DNA from: Brevibacterium sediminis
GTDB lineage: Bacteria; Actinomycetota; Actinomycetes; Actinomycetales; Brevibacteriaceae
Reading direction: 5' to 3'
NCBI RefSeq assembly: GCF_013623905.1
Contig: NZ_JABKDD010000013.1
Coordinates: forward strand, 1-64,000
Length of the DNA: 64,000 nucleotides
Position 1 is the first letter of the stretch, and each line of letters opens with the position of its first letter. Positions 8,710-19,586 of this stretch are shown one piece after another. The position numbers and the translations under genes are program-made. The notes beneath the pieces are model-generated. The model was not told the DNA's origin and ran no database searches. It saw only the letters and a list, made by a program, of their open reading frames with translations.

Positions 8710-9676
8710 CGCCTCGTCGACTGACGACGAATTCCCGGGCCGCGAGCCCGCCGCATCGACCGAGACGGTCGGTGCGGGGGACTCGGGTCGGAGCGATTCG
8801 TCTCAGACCGAGACGCTCTCGCAGCTGCGCAGTGCGATCTCGGAGATCGACCAACGTCATGCCGAAGGAGAGGCCGGGTTCTTCGCCGGCCTCTCCGGAC
8901 TCGACGACGACGATGTCACCGGTGGCAATGGTCGAACCGACAAACGAAAGAACTCGGGTTCGAAGCGCAAGAAGAACTCCAGCGGCTGGAAGCGACAGCA
9001 GAAGGAACCGGACAACGGGTGGGTCGAAGGCGGTACCGACTCGACTCCGGACTTCATCGACGTCCCCGATTTCCTTGCAGCCGAGAATGATGGTCCAGAT
9101 TTCCTGGCGAGCGATGGCAATGCCGGGCCCGACTTCCTGGATGACAGCGACGACTCACCCGATTTCGCTGCCGGTCCCGGGCTGAGCTTCGACGACGAAG
9201 ACGACGCTCCCGACTTCGACGCGGACTACGCTCAGGCGAAGAAGACGGCGATGAACATGCTCGCCATGCGCGATCACTCCAGCGACGAACTGCGCAAGAA
9301 GCTCCTCAAACGCGACCTCATGCCCGAAGCGATCGATGTCCTCATCGAGAAGCTGCAGAACTCGCGTCTGCTCAACGACGAAGAGTTCGCCCACCGCTTC
9401 GCGCGGGCACAGCGCGAGAACCGGAAACTCTCCCGGTCCGTGCTCAAACGCGAACTGAGCAAGAAGGGCATCAGCCCCGAACTGGCCGCCGACGCAGTGG
9501 CCGACATCGACGGCGAGGAAGAACTCGCCCGCGAAGTCGCCGAGAAGAAAGCCGCCTCCACCCGGCGCCTCGACTATGCCGTGCGAGAGCGCCGAATCCT
9601 CGGCATGCTCGCCCGCCGCGGCTTCCCCTCGGCGATCTGCATCAAGGTCACACGGGAAGTGCTCGCCGAAGACTGA
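8690..9676 (+). CDS. recX: Regulatory protein RecX with a long acidic N-terminal extension
   Basis: RecX binds RecA filaments and inhibits them. The RecX domain occupies about residues 183-328 (three-helix repeats, including [23 protein letters not shown] and [15 protein letters not shown] segments). About 180 extra residues precede it. They comprise an acidic Ser/Thr-rich start, a basic block at about 84-105, and an acidic stretch with six copies of the tripeptide PDF between residues 120 and 176. Typical RecX proteins are 150-270 residues. The start at 8690 lies inside recA and no better internal start is evident, but translation from a later codon cannot be excluded. Confidence 0.88.
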   Translation: MTSKSPDASSTDDEFPGREPAASTETVGAGDSGRSDSSQTETLSQLRSAISEIDQRHAEGEAGFFAGLSGLDDDDVTGGNGRTDKRKNSGSKRKKNSSGWKRQQKEPDNGWVEGGTDSTPDFIDVPDFLAAENDGPDFLASDGNAGPDFLDDSDDSPDFAAGPGLSFDDEDDAPDFDADYAQAKKTAMNMLAMRDHSSDELRKKLLKRDLMPEAIDVLIEKLQNSRLLNDEEFAHRFARAQRENRKLSRSVLKRELSKKGISPELAADAVADIDGEEELAREVAEKKAASTRRLDYAVRERRILGMLARRGFPSAICIKVTREVLAED

Positions 9677-9696
9677 AACGGCTCCGGGGGAACGGC

Positions 9697-9702
9697 TAGA
9701 AT
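9697..9702 (+). promoter_or_regulatory. Candidate -10 box (TAGAAT) for leaderless or near-leaderless miaB
   Basis: TAGAAT is followed by 9 bases and then the ATG at 9712, leaving almost no room for a ribosome site. Confidence 0.45.
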
Positions 9703-9711
9703 GGGTGCGCC

Positions 9712-11208
9712 ATGACTGAACTGATTGAATCCCCGACGACATCCGGAACCACCCCTCGCAGCTACGAGGTCAAGACCTACGGATGTCAGATGAACGTGCA
9801 CGATTCCGAGCGTCTGTCCGGACTGCTCGACGATGCCGGCTACGTTCAGGCGAACACCGACGACCAGGCCGACGTCGTCGTCTTCAACACCTGCGCCGTC
9901 CGCGAAAACGCCGACAACCGGCTCTACGGCAACCTCGGCCAGCTCGCGAAGGTCAAAGAGAACCACCCCGGCCTCCAGATCGCCGTCGGCGGATGCATGG
10001 CACAGAAAGACCGGGACACCATCGTGAAGAAGGCCCCCTGGGTCGACGTGGTCTTCGGCACCCACAACATGGGATCCCTGCCGGCGCTGCTCGAACGCGC
10101 CCGCCACAACGAGGAAGCCCAGGTCGAGATCCTCGAAAGCTTCGACGTCTTCCCCTCCACCCTGCCCAGCCGCCGCGAATCCCAGCACTCCGGATGGGTG
10201 TCGATCTCGGTCGGCTGCAACAACACCTGCACCTTCTGCATCGTGCCCAGCCTGCGCGGCAAAGAGAAAGACCGCCGCCCCGGCGACATCCTCGCCGAGG
10301 TCGAAGCCCTCGTCGCCGATGGAGTCGTCGAAGTCACCCTGCTCGGCCAGAACGTCAACTCCTACGGAGCCGAATTCCGCGACAAAGGCGCATTCGCGAA
10401 ACTGCTGCGCGCCGTCGGCAACGTCGACGGAATCGAACGGGTCCGCTTCACCAGCCCGCACCCGGCCGCATTCTCCGACGACGTCATCGACGCAATGGCA
10501 GAGACCCCGACCGTCATGCCGCAGCTGCACATGCCGCTGCAGTCCGGTTCGGACACGATCCTCAAATCAATGCGGCGGTCCTACCGGACCAAACGGTTCA
10601 TGAACATCCTCGACACCGTGCGCGAACGCATCCCGCACGCGGCCATCACCACCGACATCATCGTCGGCTTCCCCGGAGAGTCCGAAGAGGACTTCCAAGG
10701 GACGATGGACATCGTCCGCCGCGCCCGTTTCTCCCAGGCCTTCACCTTCCAGTACTCCATCCGCCCCGGCACACCGGCGGCTACGATGGACAACCAGGTC
10801 CCGAAGGACGTCGTGCAGAAGCGGTTCGAACGCCTCACCGCGCTCCAGGATGAGATCGCCTGGGACGAGAACAAAGCCCAGATCGGCCGTGAGGTCGAGG
10901 TGCTCGTGACCAAGCTGCCCCATGACGATTCCCCACGACTGAGCGGTCGCGCCGAAGACAACCGCCTCGTCCACGTCGGAATCCCCGAAGGCGCCCAGAT
11001 GCCGCGGCCCGGTGATTTCGTCACCGCCACCGTCACCGAGGCGAAACCCTACTTCCTCCTCGCCGACTCCGGATTCTCCGTACGCCCGTCCCGAGCCGGT
11101 GACGCCTACGACCGGGCTCAGGCCGACAGCTGTGGCGCACCGAGCCCCGGACAGGGTGCCGCCGGTGCAACGAACCTCGGCATGCCGACGATCCGCCCCC
11201 GCGGCTGA
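9712..11208 (+). CDS. miaB: tRNA-2-methylthio-N6-dimethylallyladenosine synthase MiaB
   Basis: Radical-SAM methylthiotransferase acting on i6A37 of tRNA, the product of MiaA encoded two genes later. The N-terminal UPF0004 domain carries three cluster ligands (in YGCQMN, NTCAVR and GGCMAQ). The radical-SAM triad is CNNTCTFC at about residues 169-176. A C-terminal TRAM domain follows (about 385-455). The extra C-terminal tail of about 40 residues is Ala/Gly-rich and not conserved. It is followed immediately by an uncharacterised gene and miaA. Confidence 0.95.
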   Translation: MTELIESPTTSGTTPRSYEVKTYGCQMNVHDSERLSGLLDDAGYVQANTDDQADVVVFNTCAVRENADNRLYGNLGQLAKVKENHPGLQIAVGGCMAQKDRDTIVKKAPWVDVVFGTHNMGSLPALLERARHNEEAQVEILESFDVFPSTLPSRRESQHSGWVSISVGCNNTCTFCIVPSLRGKEKDRRPGDILAEVEALVADGVVEVTLLGQNVNSYGAEFRDKGAFAKLLRAVGNVDGIERVRFTSPHPAAFSDDVIDAMAETPTVMPQLHMPLQSGSDTILKSMRRSYRTKRFMNILDTVRERIPHAAITTDIIVGFPGESEEDFQGTMDIVRRARFSQAFTFQYSIRPGTPAATMDNQVPKDVVQKRFERLTALQDEIAWDENKAQIGREVEVLVTKLPHDDSPRLSGRAEDNRLVHVGIPEGAQMPRPGDFVTATVTEAKPYFLLADSGFSVRPSRAGDAYDRAQADSCGAPSPGQGAAGATNLGMPTIRPRG

Positions 11209-11209
11209 G

Positions 11210-11875
11210 ATGGGCGCCTTCGCCATCATCCCGGCAGCCCCCGTGCTGCTCGAGAACATCGACCGCAGCGAGACGGCGCGAATGGCCGAGCTGCGGACTG
11301 CCATCCGCGATACCGTGCGGACGCGGACCGATTGGGCCCTGCCCATCGAGACCCTGCCACCCGTGGCCGGACTCGGCGGCTGGGGAATCGATCACGGCGT
11401 CGATACTCGCACCGGTCGGCTGCTGTCCGGGTCCGACTGGGTCGAAACCGTTGACACCCTGACGACGGATGAACGCAGACTCGCCGAGGCGGCCGACCCA
11501 GCCGTCATCGTCGCGATCCTTCACGCTCACGCCGCCGGCGTCGACATCGGACCGCTCGGATCGAGCGAGAACCTTCTGCTGCCGATCGACCTGTCCGGAG
11601 CCGCAACAGAGGACGCACCCCTGGCCCCGATCGACGGTGCCTCGGAATTCGACTGTGCCGTCAGCGAGACACTCACCTCCGGGACGTCGATCGACACCGA
11701 AAGACTGCTCGACCTCTGCGACCAAGCAGAGGCCATGGCCGCCAGCCTCAGTGTGCTGGCTGCAGGCTTCCGCCACGCCGTTGACCAGGGCGCGCGAGTC
11801 TCGACTCTGGAACCGGTCATCGACGAACGTGTCCACGAAGTCCGGACACTCTGCGGCACCGGACTCTGGGAGTGA
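11210..11875 (+). CDS. Class III extradiol-dioxygenase subunit B-like protein (function unknown)
   Basis: A 221-residue protein found between miaB and miaA in many actinobacteria. The N terminus FAIIPAAPVLLENI is the degenerate form of the AxxPHPPLL start seen in the LigB-like fold. The metal-binding His residues of true dioxygenases are not evident, so enzymatic activity is doubtful. The ATG at 11210 lies two bases after the miaB stop; the open frame extends further upstream inside miaB but without support. It is probably co-transcribed with miaB and miaA. A link to tRNA modification is inferred from the conserved neighbourhood only. Confidence 0.7.
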   Translation: MGAFAIIPAAPVLLENIDRSETARMAELRTAIRDTVRTRTDWALPIETLPPVAGLGGWGIDHGVDTRTGRLLSGSDWVETVDTLTTDERRLAEAADPAVIVAILHAHAAGVDIGPLGSSENLLLPIDLSGAATEDAPLAPIDGASEFDCAVSETLTSGTSIDTERLLDLCDQAEAMAASLSVLAAGFRHAVDQGARVSTLEPVIDERVHEVRTLCGTGLWE

Positions 11876-11881
11876 TCGCCG

Positions 11882-12802
11882 ATGGCTGAGGACACTTCGC
11901 CGATCATCACCGTCGTCGGAGCCACCGCCACCGGGAAATCGGACCTTGCGCTGGATCTGGCCGACCGCCTCGGCGGGGAGATCGTCAACACGGATTCGAT
12001 GCAGTTCTACCGAGGGATGGACATCGGCACGGCGAAGCTGCCGATCGATGAGCGTCGGGGGATTCCGCATCACCTCATCGATATCCTCGACGTCACCGAA
12101 GAGGCGAACGTGCAGGACTTTCAGGCACGTGCGCGGGCAGCGATTGCGGACATCCGGGGGCGCGGTCTGCGGCCGATCCTCGTCGGCGGGTCCGGGCTCT
12201 ACGTTCGTGCCGCGGTCGATCATATGGAGTTTCCCGGCACCGACTCCGAGGTGCGGGCTCGCCTCGAGGCCGAGGTCGCAACAGACCGGTGGAGGCTGCA
12301 TCAGAAGCTGCGCGAACTCGACCCGAAGGCGGCCGAGAAGATCACCGTCAACGACCAACGACGTATCGCACGAGCGCTCGAAGTCATCGAACTCACGGGA
12401 CGTCCCTTCAGCGCCCAACTGCCGGACTACCAGGAGATCGAACCGACCATCCACCTGGGCTTGAGCATGGACCGGGCCATTCTGCACGAGCGCATCGCCA
12501 CCCGCGTCGACCTCATGTGGGAGCACGGATGGGTCGACGAAGTGACGCGTCTGCTCGACGTTGGGCTGGCCGAAGGCAAGACAGCATCACGTGCCATCGG
12601 ATACGCACAGATCCAACGCCATCTGGCAGGAGAGCTCACCGCCGCCGAGGCGAAGGAAGAGACGACGATCCGCACCCGGCAGTTCGCACGCCGACAGGAC
12701 ACCTGGTTCCGCCGCGACCCGCGCATCCGCTGGATCGACGGCAGTGCCGCCGACGCCGAACAGAATCTGGCGACTGCACTCGATGTGCTGAATGATCGCT
12801 GA
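11882..12802 (+). CDS. miaA: tRNA dimethylallyltransferase MiaA
   Basis: Transfers a dimethylallyl group to A37 of tRNAs reading UNN codons. The P-loop GATATGKSDLAL is near residues 13-24. The catalytic NTDSMQFYRGMDIGTAK block follows, and GGSGLYVRA and QRRIARALEVIELTG are also present. The length of 306 residues is normal. The last 35 bases of the gene are followed by a degenerate second copy of themselves. MiaA makes the substrate for MiaB, encoded just upstream. Confidence 0.96.
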   Translation: MAEDTSPIITVVGATATGKSDLALDLADRLGGEIVNTDSMQFYRGMDIGTAKLPIDERRGIPHHLIDILDVTEEANVQDFQARARAAIADIRGRGLRPILVGGSGLYVRAAVDHMEFPGTDSEVRARLEAEVATDRWRLHQKLRELDPKAAEKITVNDQRRIARALEVIELTGRPFSAQLPDYQEIEPTIHLGLSMDRAILHERIATRVDLMWEHGWVDEVTRLLDVGLAEGKTASRAIGYAQIQRHLAGELTAAEAKEETTIRTRQFARRQDTWFRRDPRIRWIDGSAADAEQNLATALDVLNDR

Positions 12803-12842
12803 TGAAGTGGCGACTGCACTCGACGTCCTGAACGGGCACTGA
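12768..12842. repeat. Tandem duplication of the 3' end of miaA
   Basis: Bases 12768-12802, the last codons and stop of miaA, recur at 12808-12842 with 29 of 35 identical positions. The duplicate encodes the same tail (ATALDVLN) in a sister frame and its own TGA. Confidence 0.75.
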
Positions 12843-12865
12843 AGACCCGACTGGACGCTCACAGA

Positions 12866-12871
12866 TAGGAT
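12866..12871 (+). promoter_or_regulatory. Candidate -10 box (TAGGAT) for leaderless dapF
   Basis: TAGGAT is followed by exactly 6 bases and the ATG at 12878. Confidence 0.5.
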
Positions 12872-12877
12872 GGAGCC

Positions 12878-13867
12878 ATGAGCACTCCGGATACCCCGTT
12901 CGCCGCTTGGACCGATGTCAGCTTCGTCAAGGGGCACGGCACCCAGAACGACTTCGTTCTGCTCTCCGACGACGACAGCACACTGGAGATGCATCCCGAA
13001 ACCGTCGCCACCCTGGCCGATCGACGGGCCGGACTCGGCGCCGACGGCATCATCCGCATCGTCCGCTCCGCAGCCAGCGGCATCCCCGGAGCCGCCGAAC
13101 AGGCCGAAGCCGGTGCCGAATGGTTCATGGACTACTACAACAACGACGGCAGCCTCTCCGAGATGTGCGGCAACGGAGTTCGCGTCTTCGCCCACGCGCT
13201 CCTGACCAGCGGTCGCGTCCCCGCCGATGCCCGCGAGATCCTCGTCGGCACCCGTGACGGCATCAAAGCCGTGCGCACCACCCTCAATCCCGCCCTCGGC
13301 GTTCAGACCGGAGACGACGTCGTCGACACCGGCACAGCCGGACCCGGATCGGCCAGCGACGCCTGGTACACGATCGACATGGGCGAATGGTCACTCGACC
13401 CCGCCAGCAGCGTGCTCGTGACCACCGGCGGAATCGACGTCGCCCGTCCCGGACTGCGCGTGTCCACCGGCAACCCGCACACCGTCGTCGCCCTGGCCGA
13501 GAACGCCGAACTCGCAGCAGCCGAACTGCGCGATGCCCCCGTCCTCGACCCCGTCCCGGCACAGGGATCCAATGTCGAATACATCGTCATGGAACCCGCC
13601 CGATCCGATGTGGCCGGGGGAGAGGGCGCCCTGCGCATGCGCGTGTTCGAACGCGGCGTCGGTGAGACCCGCTCCTGCGGAACCGGCGCCTGCGCGGCAG
13701 CGATCGCAGCCCACCACTGGGCAGGCGAGAAGTCACCTCTGCAGTGGAGAGTCGACGTGCCCGGCGGTCAGCTGCGCATCGAAATCGAGCCCAATGCGGA
13801 GGGTACGAGCGGACGCGTCAGCCTTGCCGGCCCCGCGGTCCTCGTCGCCAGCGGCACGATCGGCTGA
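12878..13867 (+). CDS. dapF: Diaminopimelate epimerase
   Basis: Interconverts LL- and meso-diaminopimelate for lysine and peptidoglycan. The two catalytic Cys are visible in SEMCGNGVRVFAH (near residue 92) and RSCGTGACAAA (near residue 268). The N-terminal FVKGHGTQNDFVLL is the family's substrate-site block. At 329 residues it is longer than the typical 270-290, mainly through Ala/Gly-rich inserts. It converges with the methyltransferase gene, with 2 bases between the stops. Confidence 0.95.
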   Translation: MSTPDTPFAAWTDVSFVKGHGTQNDFVLLSDDDSTLEMHPETVATLADRRAGLGADGIIRIVRSAASGIPGAAEQAEAGAEWFMDYYNNDGSLSEMCGNGVRVFAHALLTSGRVPADAREILVGTRDGIKAVRTTLNPALGVQTGDDVVDTGTAGPGSASDAWYTIDMGEWSLDPASSVLVTTGGIDVARPGLRVSTGNPHTVVALAENAELAAAELRDAPVLDPVPAQGSNVEYIVMEPARSDVAGGEGALRMRVFERGVGETRSCGTGACAAAIAAHHWAGEKSPLQWRVDVPGGQLRIEIEPNAEGTSGRVSLAGPAVLVASGTIG

Positions 13868-13869
13868 GC

Positions 13870-14484
13870 TCAGTCGCGTTCGACCGTGAGCACGCGGAAG
13901 CCCTTCGACGATCCCGTGCGCACGACCTCGAAGCCGTCGCCGAGCATCTCGGCGATCCACTTCTGCAGGGAATCGGCGCCGAGGTTCTTCGATACGACGA
14001 GATCGGCGCGGCCACCCGGCGCCAGACGCGGCAGCCACGTCTCCAAGAGCTCGTGCAGCGCTTCCTTGCCGACGCGGATCGGCGGATTCGACCGGATCGC
14101 GGCGAACTGCAGGTCGGCGGGAACATCCGCAGCGGTGACGGTGTTGATCGCATCGAGACCCAGCCTGCGCGCATTCGCCGCGGTGGTCTCCAGGGACCGG
14201 GAGTTGACGTCGAGTGCCCACACTCGAACATCCACCTCGGCGTCCTGGGCATCCAAGGCCGTGTGCAGGGCGATCGGCCCCCAACCGCAGCCGAGATCGA
14301 GGATATCGCCGGCCGGCGGCTCAGCCAGATGCCGCAGCAGCACAGCGGTGCCGAGGTCGAGGCGAGTGGGCGAGAACGTGCCGGATACGGTTTCGACGGT
14401 GACGGCGCGGCCGGCCAGATCGAGGTTGAGTACCCGCGACTTGGCCTCGCTGCTCGGCGATTCGGTGAAATAGTGCTCTGACAC
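13870..14484 (-). CDS. Class I SAM-dependent methyltransferase (RsmC-like MTS domain)
   Basis: A 204-residue Rossmann methyltransferase. The SAM site is DILDLGCGWGPIAL near residues 60-73 and the target-base motif is SNPPIRVG near residue 132. The NPP motif is typical of enzymes acting on an exocyclic amine, such as rRNA guanine-N2 methyltransferases. The family is annotated RsmC/RlmG-like, but the exact RNA target cannot be decided. Translation starts at a GTG at 14484, 6 bases behind a TAGACT box on the same strand, so the message is probably leaderless. Confidence 0.82.
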   Translation of the reverse strand: MSEHYFTESPSSEAKSRVLNLDLAGRAVTVETVSGTFSPTRLDLGTAVLLRHLAEPPAGDILDLGCGWGPIALHTALDAQDAEVDVRVWALDVNSRSLETTAANARRLGLDAINTVTAADVPADLQFAAIRSNPPIRVGKEALHELLETWLPRLAPGGRADLVVSKNLGADSLQKWIAEMLGDGFEVVRTGSSKGFRVLTVERD

Positions 14485-14490
14485 CGTTTC

Positions 14491-14496
14491 AGTCTA
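14491..14496 (-). promoter_or_regulatory. Candidate -10 box (TAGACT) for the leaderless methyltransferase gene
   Basis: On the minus strand TAGACT is followed by exactly 6 bases and then the GTG start codon. Confidence 0.5.
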
Positions 14497-14613
14497 GACG
14501 GCTGTGGGAGAATTGATGGACACCACCGTCGGTGCGAATCGCCTGGACCGGTGGCAAGCATGACGACGTCCGCACGAGAAGTTCCGTGCGGGCGGCAGAG
14601 AACAAAGGAATGA

Positions 14614-16082
<1,469 letters not shown>

Positions 16083-16086
<4 letters not shown>

Positions 16087-18053
16087 AGGCTGTCGACACC
16101 CTCCTCGAATCCGCTGTCGGCGCCATCGGCGGATCGCCACGCGAGGGTCAGCAGGAGATGGCGCAGGCGGTCGCCTCGTCGCTGGACAAGGGAATCCATC
16201 TGCTCGTGCAGGCGGGAACCGGCACCGGCAAATCTTTGGCCTACCTGGTGCCGGCGGCCGAGTACGTCACCCGCACCGGCGGGAAGGTCGTCGTTTCAAC
16301 GGCGACCCTGGCCCTGCAGACGCAGATCATCCACCGCGACCTGCCCCGGCTGTTCAAGGCCGTGAAGAAGGACCTCGATCCGCTGCCCCGGGCGGCACTG
16401 CTCAAGGGGCGCCGGAACTATGTATGCAAGCACAAGCTCGCCGGCGGGTACCCCGACGAGGGCGAGGGCATGCTCTTCGACCTCGGTGCCGACGCCGAGG
16501 CGGGACGCAAACCCACCGAACGCTCCGGGCTGGGGGAGGAGATCCAGCGGATCCGCACCTGGGAGAAGACCACTGACACCGGCGACCGCGACGATCTCCT
16601 ACCCGGCGTCAGCGATCGTGCCTGGTCACAGGTGTCGGTCAACGCCTTCGACTGTCTCGGTTCGAACTGTCCGCTGTTCACCGAATGCTTCGCCGAGCTC
16701 GCCCGGAACAAGGCCGCCGAGGCGGACATCGTCGTCACCAACCATGCCCTGCTGGCCATCGACGCCTTCGGGGAATCGAACGTGCTGCCCGAACACGATG
16801 TCATCATCATCGACGAGGCTCACGAGCTCAAGGACCGGGTGACCAGCGCGCTGTCCGGGCAGATCAATACGAGCATGCTCTCGGCCGCGACGAGTTCCGT
16901 ACGCAAACACACCACCGTCCAGGACGGTGTCGTGTCTCTGCTCGACTCCGCCGCGGCGGCACTCGAACGTGCGCAGACCTCGGTGCCCGAGGGCCTCATC
17001 CTCCACATGAGCGAGGCGCTCGGACTGGCTCTCGCGCAGATCCGCGACTCCGCCCGCCAGATCATCAACGACATCGGCGGCAAGACCGAGGACGCCGACG
17101 CGGGACGACAGATGGCCAAGGCGCGCTGCCAGGAGATCTTCGAACTCGCCGAACGCTTCTGCGACCCGGGCAAGAACGACGTCATCTGGCTCTCACGCTC
17201 GACCTTCCGCGAGAAGGAGACGACGAACCTTGTCGTCGCGCCATTGAGCGTGGCCGGCACCATGCGCAACGGCATCTTCGAAGAATCCACGGTCGTGGCC
17301 ACCTCGGCGACCCTGTCCCTCGGTGGCAACTTCGACGCGGTGGCAGCGTCTTTGGGACTCTTCGGACCCGACGCCCCGAAATGGGACAGCCTCGATGTCG
17401 GATCACCCTTCGACTACGGCAAACAGGGAATCCTCTATGTCGCCTCCCACCTGCCCAAACCCGGACGCAGCGGACTGAGCGAGGAGGCGCTGACCGAACT
17501 CGAGGAACTCGTCGAATCCTCGAACGGCGGAGCATTGGGCCTGTTCTCCTCCCGGGCGGCGGCCAATGCGGCGGCCGAACATCTGCGGGAGAAGTTCGAT
17601 TTCCCGATCCTGCTCCAAGGCGACGACGGCCTGCCGGCGCTGGTCTCCCAATTCACCGCCGATGATCAGTCCTGCCTGTTCGGAACCATGTCACTGTGGC
17701 AGGGAGTCGATGTGCCGGGACGGACGAACCGCCTGGTCATCATCGACCGTCTGCCGTTCCCCCGTCCGGACGACCCGCTCATGCAGGCGCGGGCACGCGA
17801 TGCCGACCAGCGGGGAGTCAACGGATTCATGGCGGTGTCGGCCACGCATGCTGCCCTGCGCCTGGCTCAGGGTGCCGGACGACTCATCCGGTCGACCAAG
17901 GACAGGGGAGTGGTGGCCGTGCTCGACTCGCGGCTGCGTTCGGCCCGGTATGCCGGGTTCCTCGTCAATTCGATGCCGAAGATGTGGCCGACGACGAATT
18001 CCGGCCTCGTCCGCAAGAGCCTGGCACGGCTGGCCGAAACCGACGAAGGATGA
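16083..18053 (+). CDS. DinG/XPD-like ATP-dependent DNA helicase with Fe-S cluster
   Basis: Superfamily 2 helicase of the DinG group, 656 residues. Walker A GTGTGKSLAYL is near residue 46 and the DEAH box (IIIDEAHELKD) near residue 243. Between them lie Cys residues in NYVCKHKL and FDCLGSNCPLFTEC that match the four-Cys iron-sulfur site of XPD/DinG enzymes. The C-terminal helicase motifs include SLWQGVDVPG and QGAGRLIRS. Such enzymes unwind 5'-3' and resolve D-loops or R-loops. No SOS box is visible in front of it. It is coupled to hflX and ends at a strong terminator. Confidence 0.92.
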
Positions 18054-18056
18054 TGC

Positions 18057-18089
18057 AAAGGCCCGCGACCGAACCGGTCGCGGGCCTTT
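18057..18089. terminator. Bidirectional terminator between the helicase gene and lexA
   Basis: A 15-base-pair perfect stem (18057-18071 with 18075-18089) and a 3-base loop, with AAA and TTT flanks in both directions. It serves the converging helicase and lexA transcripts. Confidence 0.85.
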
Positions 18090-18119
18090 GTGTTCAGACT
18101 GCGGAGAGCCGACGGAAGA

Positions 18120-18875
18120 TCAGAGGCGGCGGATGACGGCGACGACGAGGCCCATGATCTGCGCGTAGGTGCCGTCGATGGGTTCGTAGTTCTCGTTCTG
18201 CGGCATCAGCCACTGTTGACCGGCCTTGCGTTTGAGGGTCTTCACCGTGGCCTCGCCGTCGAGCAGGGCGGCGACGATCTGACCGTTGTCAGCGGTGTGC
18301 TGCTTGCGTACGACCACCCAGTCGTCGTGGCAGATGGCGGCTTCGATCATCGAATCGCCGACGACCTTGAGCAGGAACATCTCACCGGAGCCGACGACCT
18401 GGGTCGGCAGGGAGAAGACATCGTCGACTTCCTGCTCGGCAAGGATCGGGCCGCCGGCGGCGATGCGTCCGACGACGGGCACCTGCACGGTGTTGTTGGC
18501 GAGCTCCTCGTACTTCGCGCGCTCGGCCTCTTCCTCTTCGAACGGATTGACCACTTCGATCGCACGCGGGCGCTTCGGGTCGCGGCGGACATATCCGAGG
18601 CGTTCGAGCTGGGAGAGCTGGTGGGCGACGCTGGAGAGGGAGGCCAGTCCGGCGGCCTTGCCGATCTCGCGCATGCTCGGCGGGTAGCCGTTGGTCACGA
18701 CCGCGCGTTCGATGGTCTCAAGCACGAGACGCTGACGGGGAGTGAGGCGGAAGTCGCCCTCACCGGATGACCCCTCGGGGATCTGGACGACGTCGTCATC
18801 GGTGCGAGCGGCAGCGATCTCGCTGGCAACATCTTCGTTGCGAGGCCTGCCTCTGCCTCGTTTGTTCTGAACCAT
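18120..18875 (-). CDS. lexA: SOS repressor LexA
   Basis: Represses DNA-damage genes and self-cleaves when RecA filaments form. The N-terminal winged helix (about residues 43-105, [15 protein letters not shown] as the recognition region) is followed by an acidic linker. The S24 peptidase domain contains the Ala140-Gly141 cleavage site (RIAAGGPI), catalytic Ser175 (GDSMIEAA) and Lys212 (ATVKTLKR). The N-terminal 40 residues are a polar extension typical of actinobacterial LexA. The ATG at 18875 follows a GAAGGGGAA ribosome site. It is divergent from a LysM membrane protein, with SOS boxes between them. Confidence 0.96.
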   Translation of the reverse strand: MVQNKRGRGRPRNEDVASEIAAARTDDDVVQIPEGSSGEGDFRLTPRQRLVLETIERAVVTNGYPPSMREIGKAAGLASLSSVAHQLSQLERLGYVRRDPKRPRAIEVVNPFEEEEAERAKYEELANNTVQVPVVGRIAAGGPILAEQEVDDVFSLPTQVVGSGEMFLLKVVGDSMIEAAICHDDWVVVRKQHTADNGQIVAALLDGEATVKTLKRKAGQQWLMPQNENYEPIDGTYAQIMGLVVAVIRRL

Positions 18876-19027
18876 TGCTCGTTCCCCTTCGTTCTATTCC
18901 CTGCCGCTGAACGCCGTGATCTCCGCTTCGGAAATTCTCGTGTCAGTGCCGACTGAGATGGTTCTGACAGATCAATCAACAACGCTGGTTCCCTCTCATT
19001 GTGGCATAGATGTTCGAGTTGGACTGG

Positions 19028-19039
19028 ACATTTGTTCGA
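19028..19039. promoter_or_regulatory. Second, imperfect LexA box between lexA and the LysM gene
   Basis: On the minus strand it reads GAAC-AAAT-GTCC, one mismatch from GAAC-N4-GTTC. It lies nearer to lexA than the perfect box and may serve autoregulation. Confidence 0.5.
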
Positions 19040-19054
19040 TTGGCATGTTGAATA

Positions 19055-19070
19055 GAACAGACGTTCTACC
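19055..19070. promoter_or_regulatory. LexA-binding SOS box upstream of the LysM gene
   Basis: TAGAAC-AGAC-GTTCTA is a perfect palindrome containing GAAC-N4-GTTC. It lies 40 bases before the LysM gene start. Confidence 0.85.
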
Positions 19071-19109
19071 GATTGCTGGTGGAATCGTACGAATGAAAGA
19101 GGTAATGCG

Positions 19110-19448
19110 ATGTCTGCACAGAACACCGAGCTGCACCTGACCCCTCGTGGACGCCAGGCTGTGCGCCTTCTCCGGACCCTGCTCGTCGCTCTCGTCGTCA
19201 TCGGCGGGGCGGTCCTCCTCGCCACCCAGTCGTTCTCGGCCGCTGCTGTCGCCGAATCGGAGACGGAGAGTATCGGCATCGACGCCGAGGCGGTCGTTGT
19301 CGGTGAGGGCGAATCGCTGTGGACCGTGGCTTCGAATCTCGGCATCGACCGCGACACCCGCGATGTCGTTGCCGATATCGTCGAGCTCAACCACCTGGAC
19401 ACCCCGACGGTTCACCCCGGCCAGACCCTCGACGTCCCCGTCCGCTGA
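19110..19448 (+). CDS. SOS-controlled LysM membrane protein (DivS/ChiZ-like candidate)
   Basis: A 112-residue protein with one membrane segment at about residues 18-42 and a C-terminal LysM domain at about 65-112 (ESLWTVASNLG, ending HPGQTLDVPV) that would bind peptidoglycan outside the cell. It is divergent from lexA behind a perfect SOS box. Genes in this position in Corynebacterium (divS) and Mycobacterium (Rv2719c) encode SOS-induced proteins that delay division, so the same role is inferred here. The ATG at 19110 follows GAAAGAGG. Sequence identity to those proteins was not tested. Confidence 0.8.
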   Translation: MSAQNTELHLTPRGRQAVRLLRTLLVALVVIGGAVLLATQSFSAAAVAESETESIGIDAEAVVVGEGESLWTVASNLGIDRDTRDVVADIVELNHLDTPTVHPGQTLDVPVR

Positions 19449-19573
19449 GGTCGAACCCTGCTCGACCGGCAGGACGCCGGCCCGACCGGCAGCGCGCTGA
19501 CCCGTTCGATCGGGTGAGCCGACCGGCCGATCTCGATGCCCGACCCGCCGCCCGGGCGCCGGGGGCCTCTCGG

Positions 19574-19579
19574 TAGAAT
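19574..19579 (+). promoter_or_regulatory. Candidate -10 box (TAGAAT) for leaderless hisC
   Basis: TAGAAT is followed by 7 bases and then the GTG at 19587. The in-frame ATG at 19578 overlaps the box and so would not be on the message. Confidence 0.45.
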
Positions 19580-19586
19580 GATCGCC

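Noticed and set aside
18090..18770. Plus-strand frame opposite lexA
   Set aside because: LexA domains and catalytic residues are clear on the minus strand.
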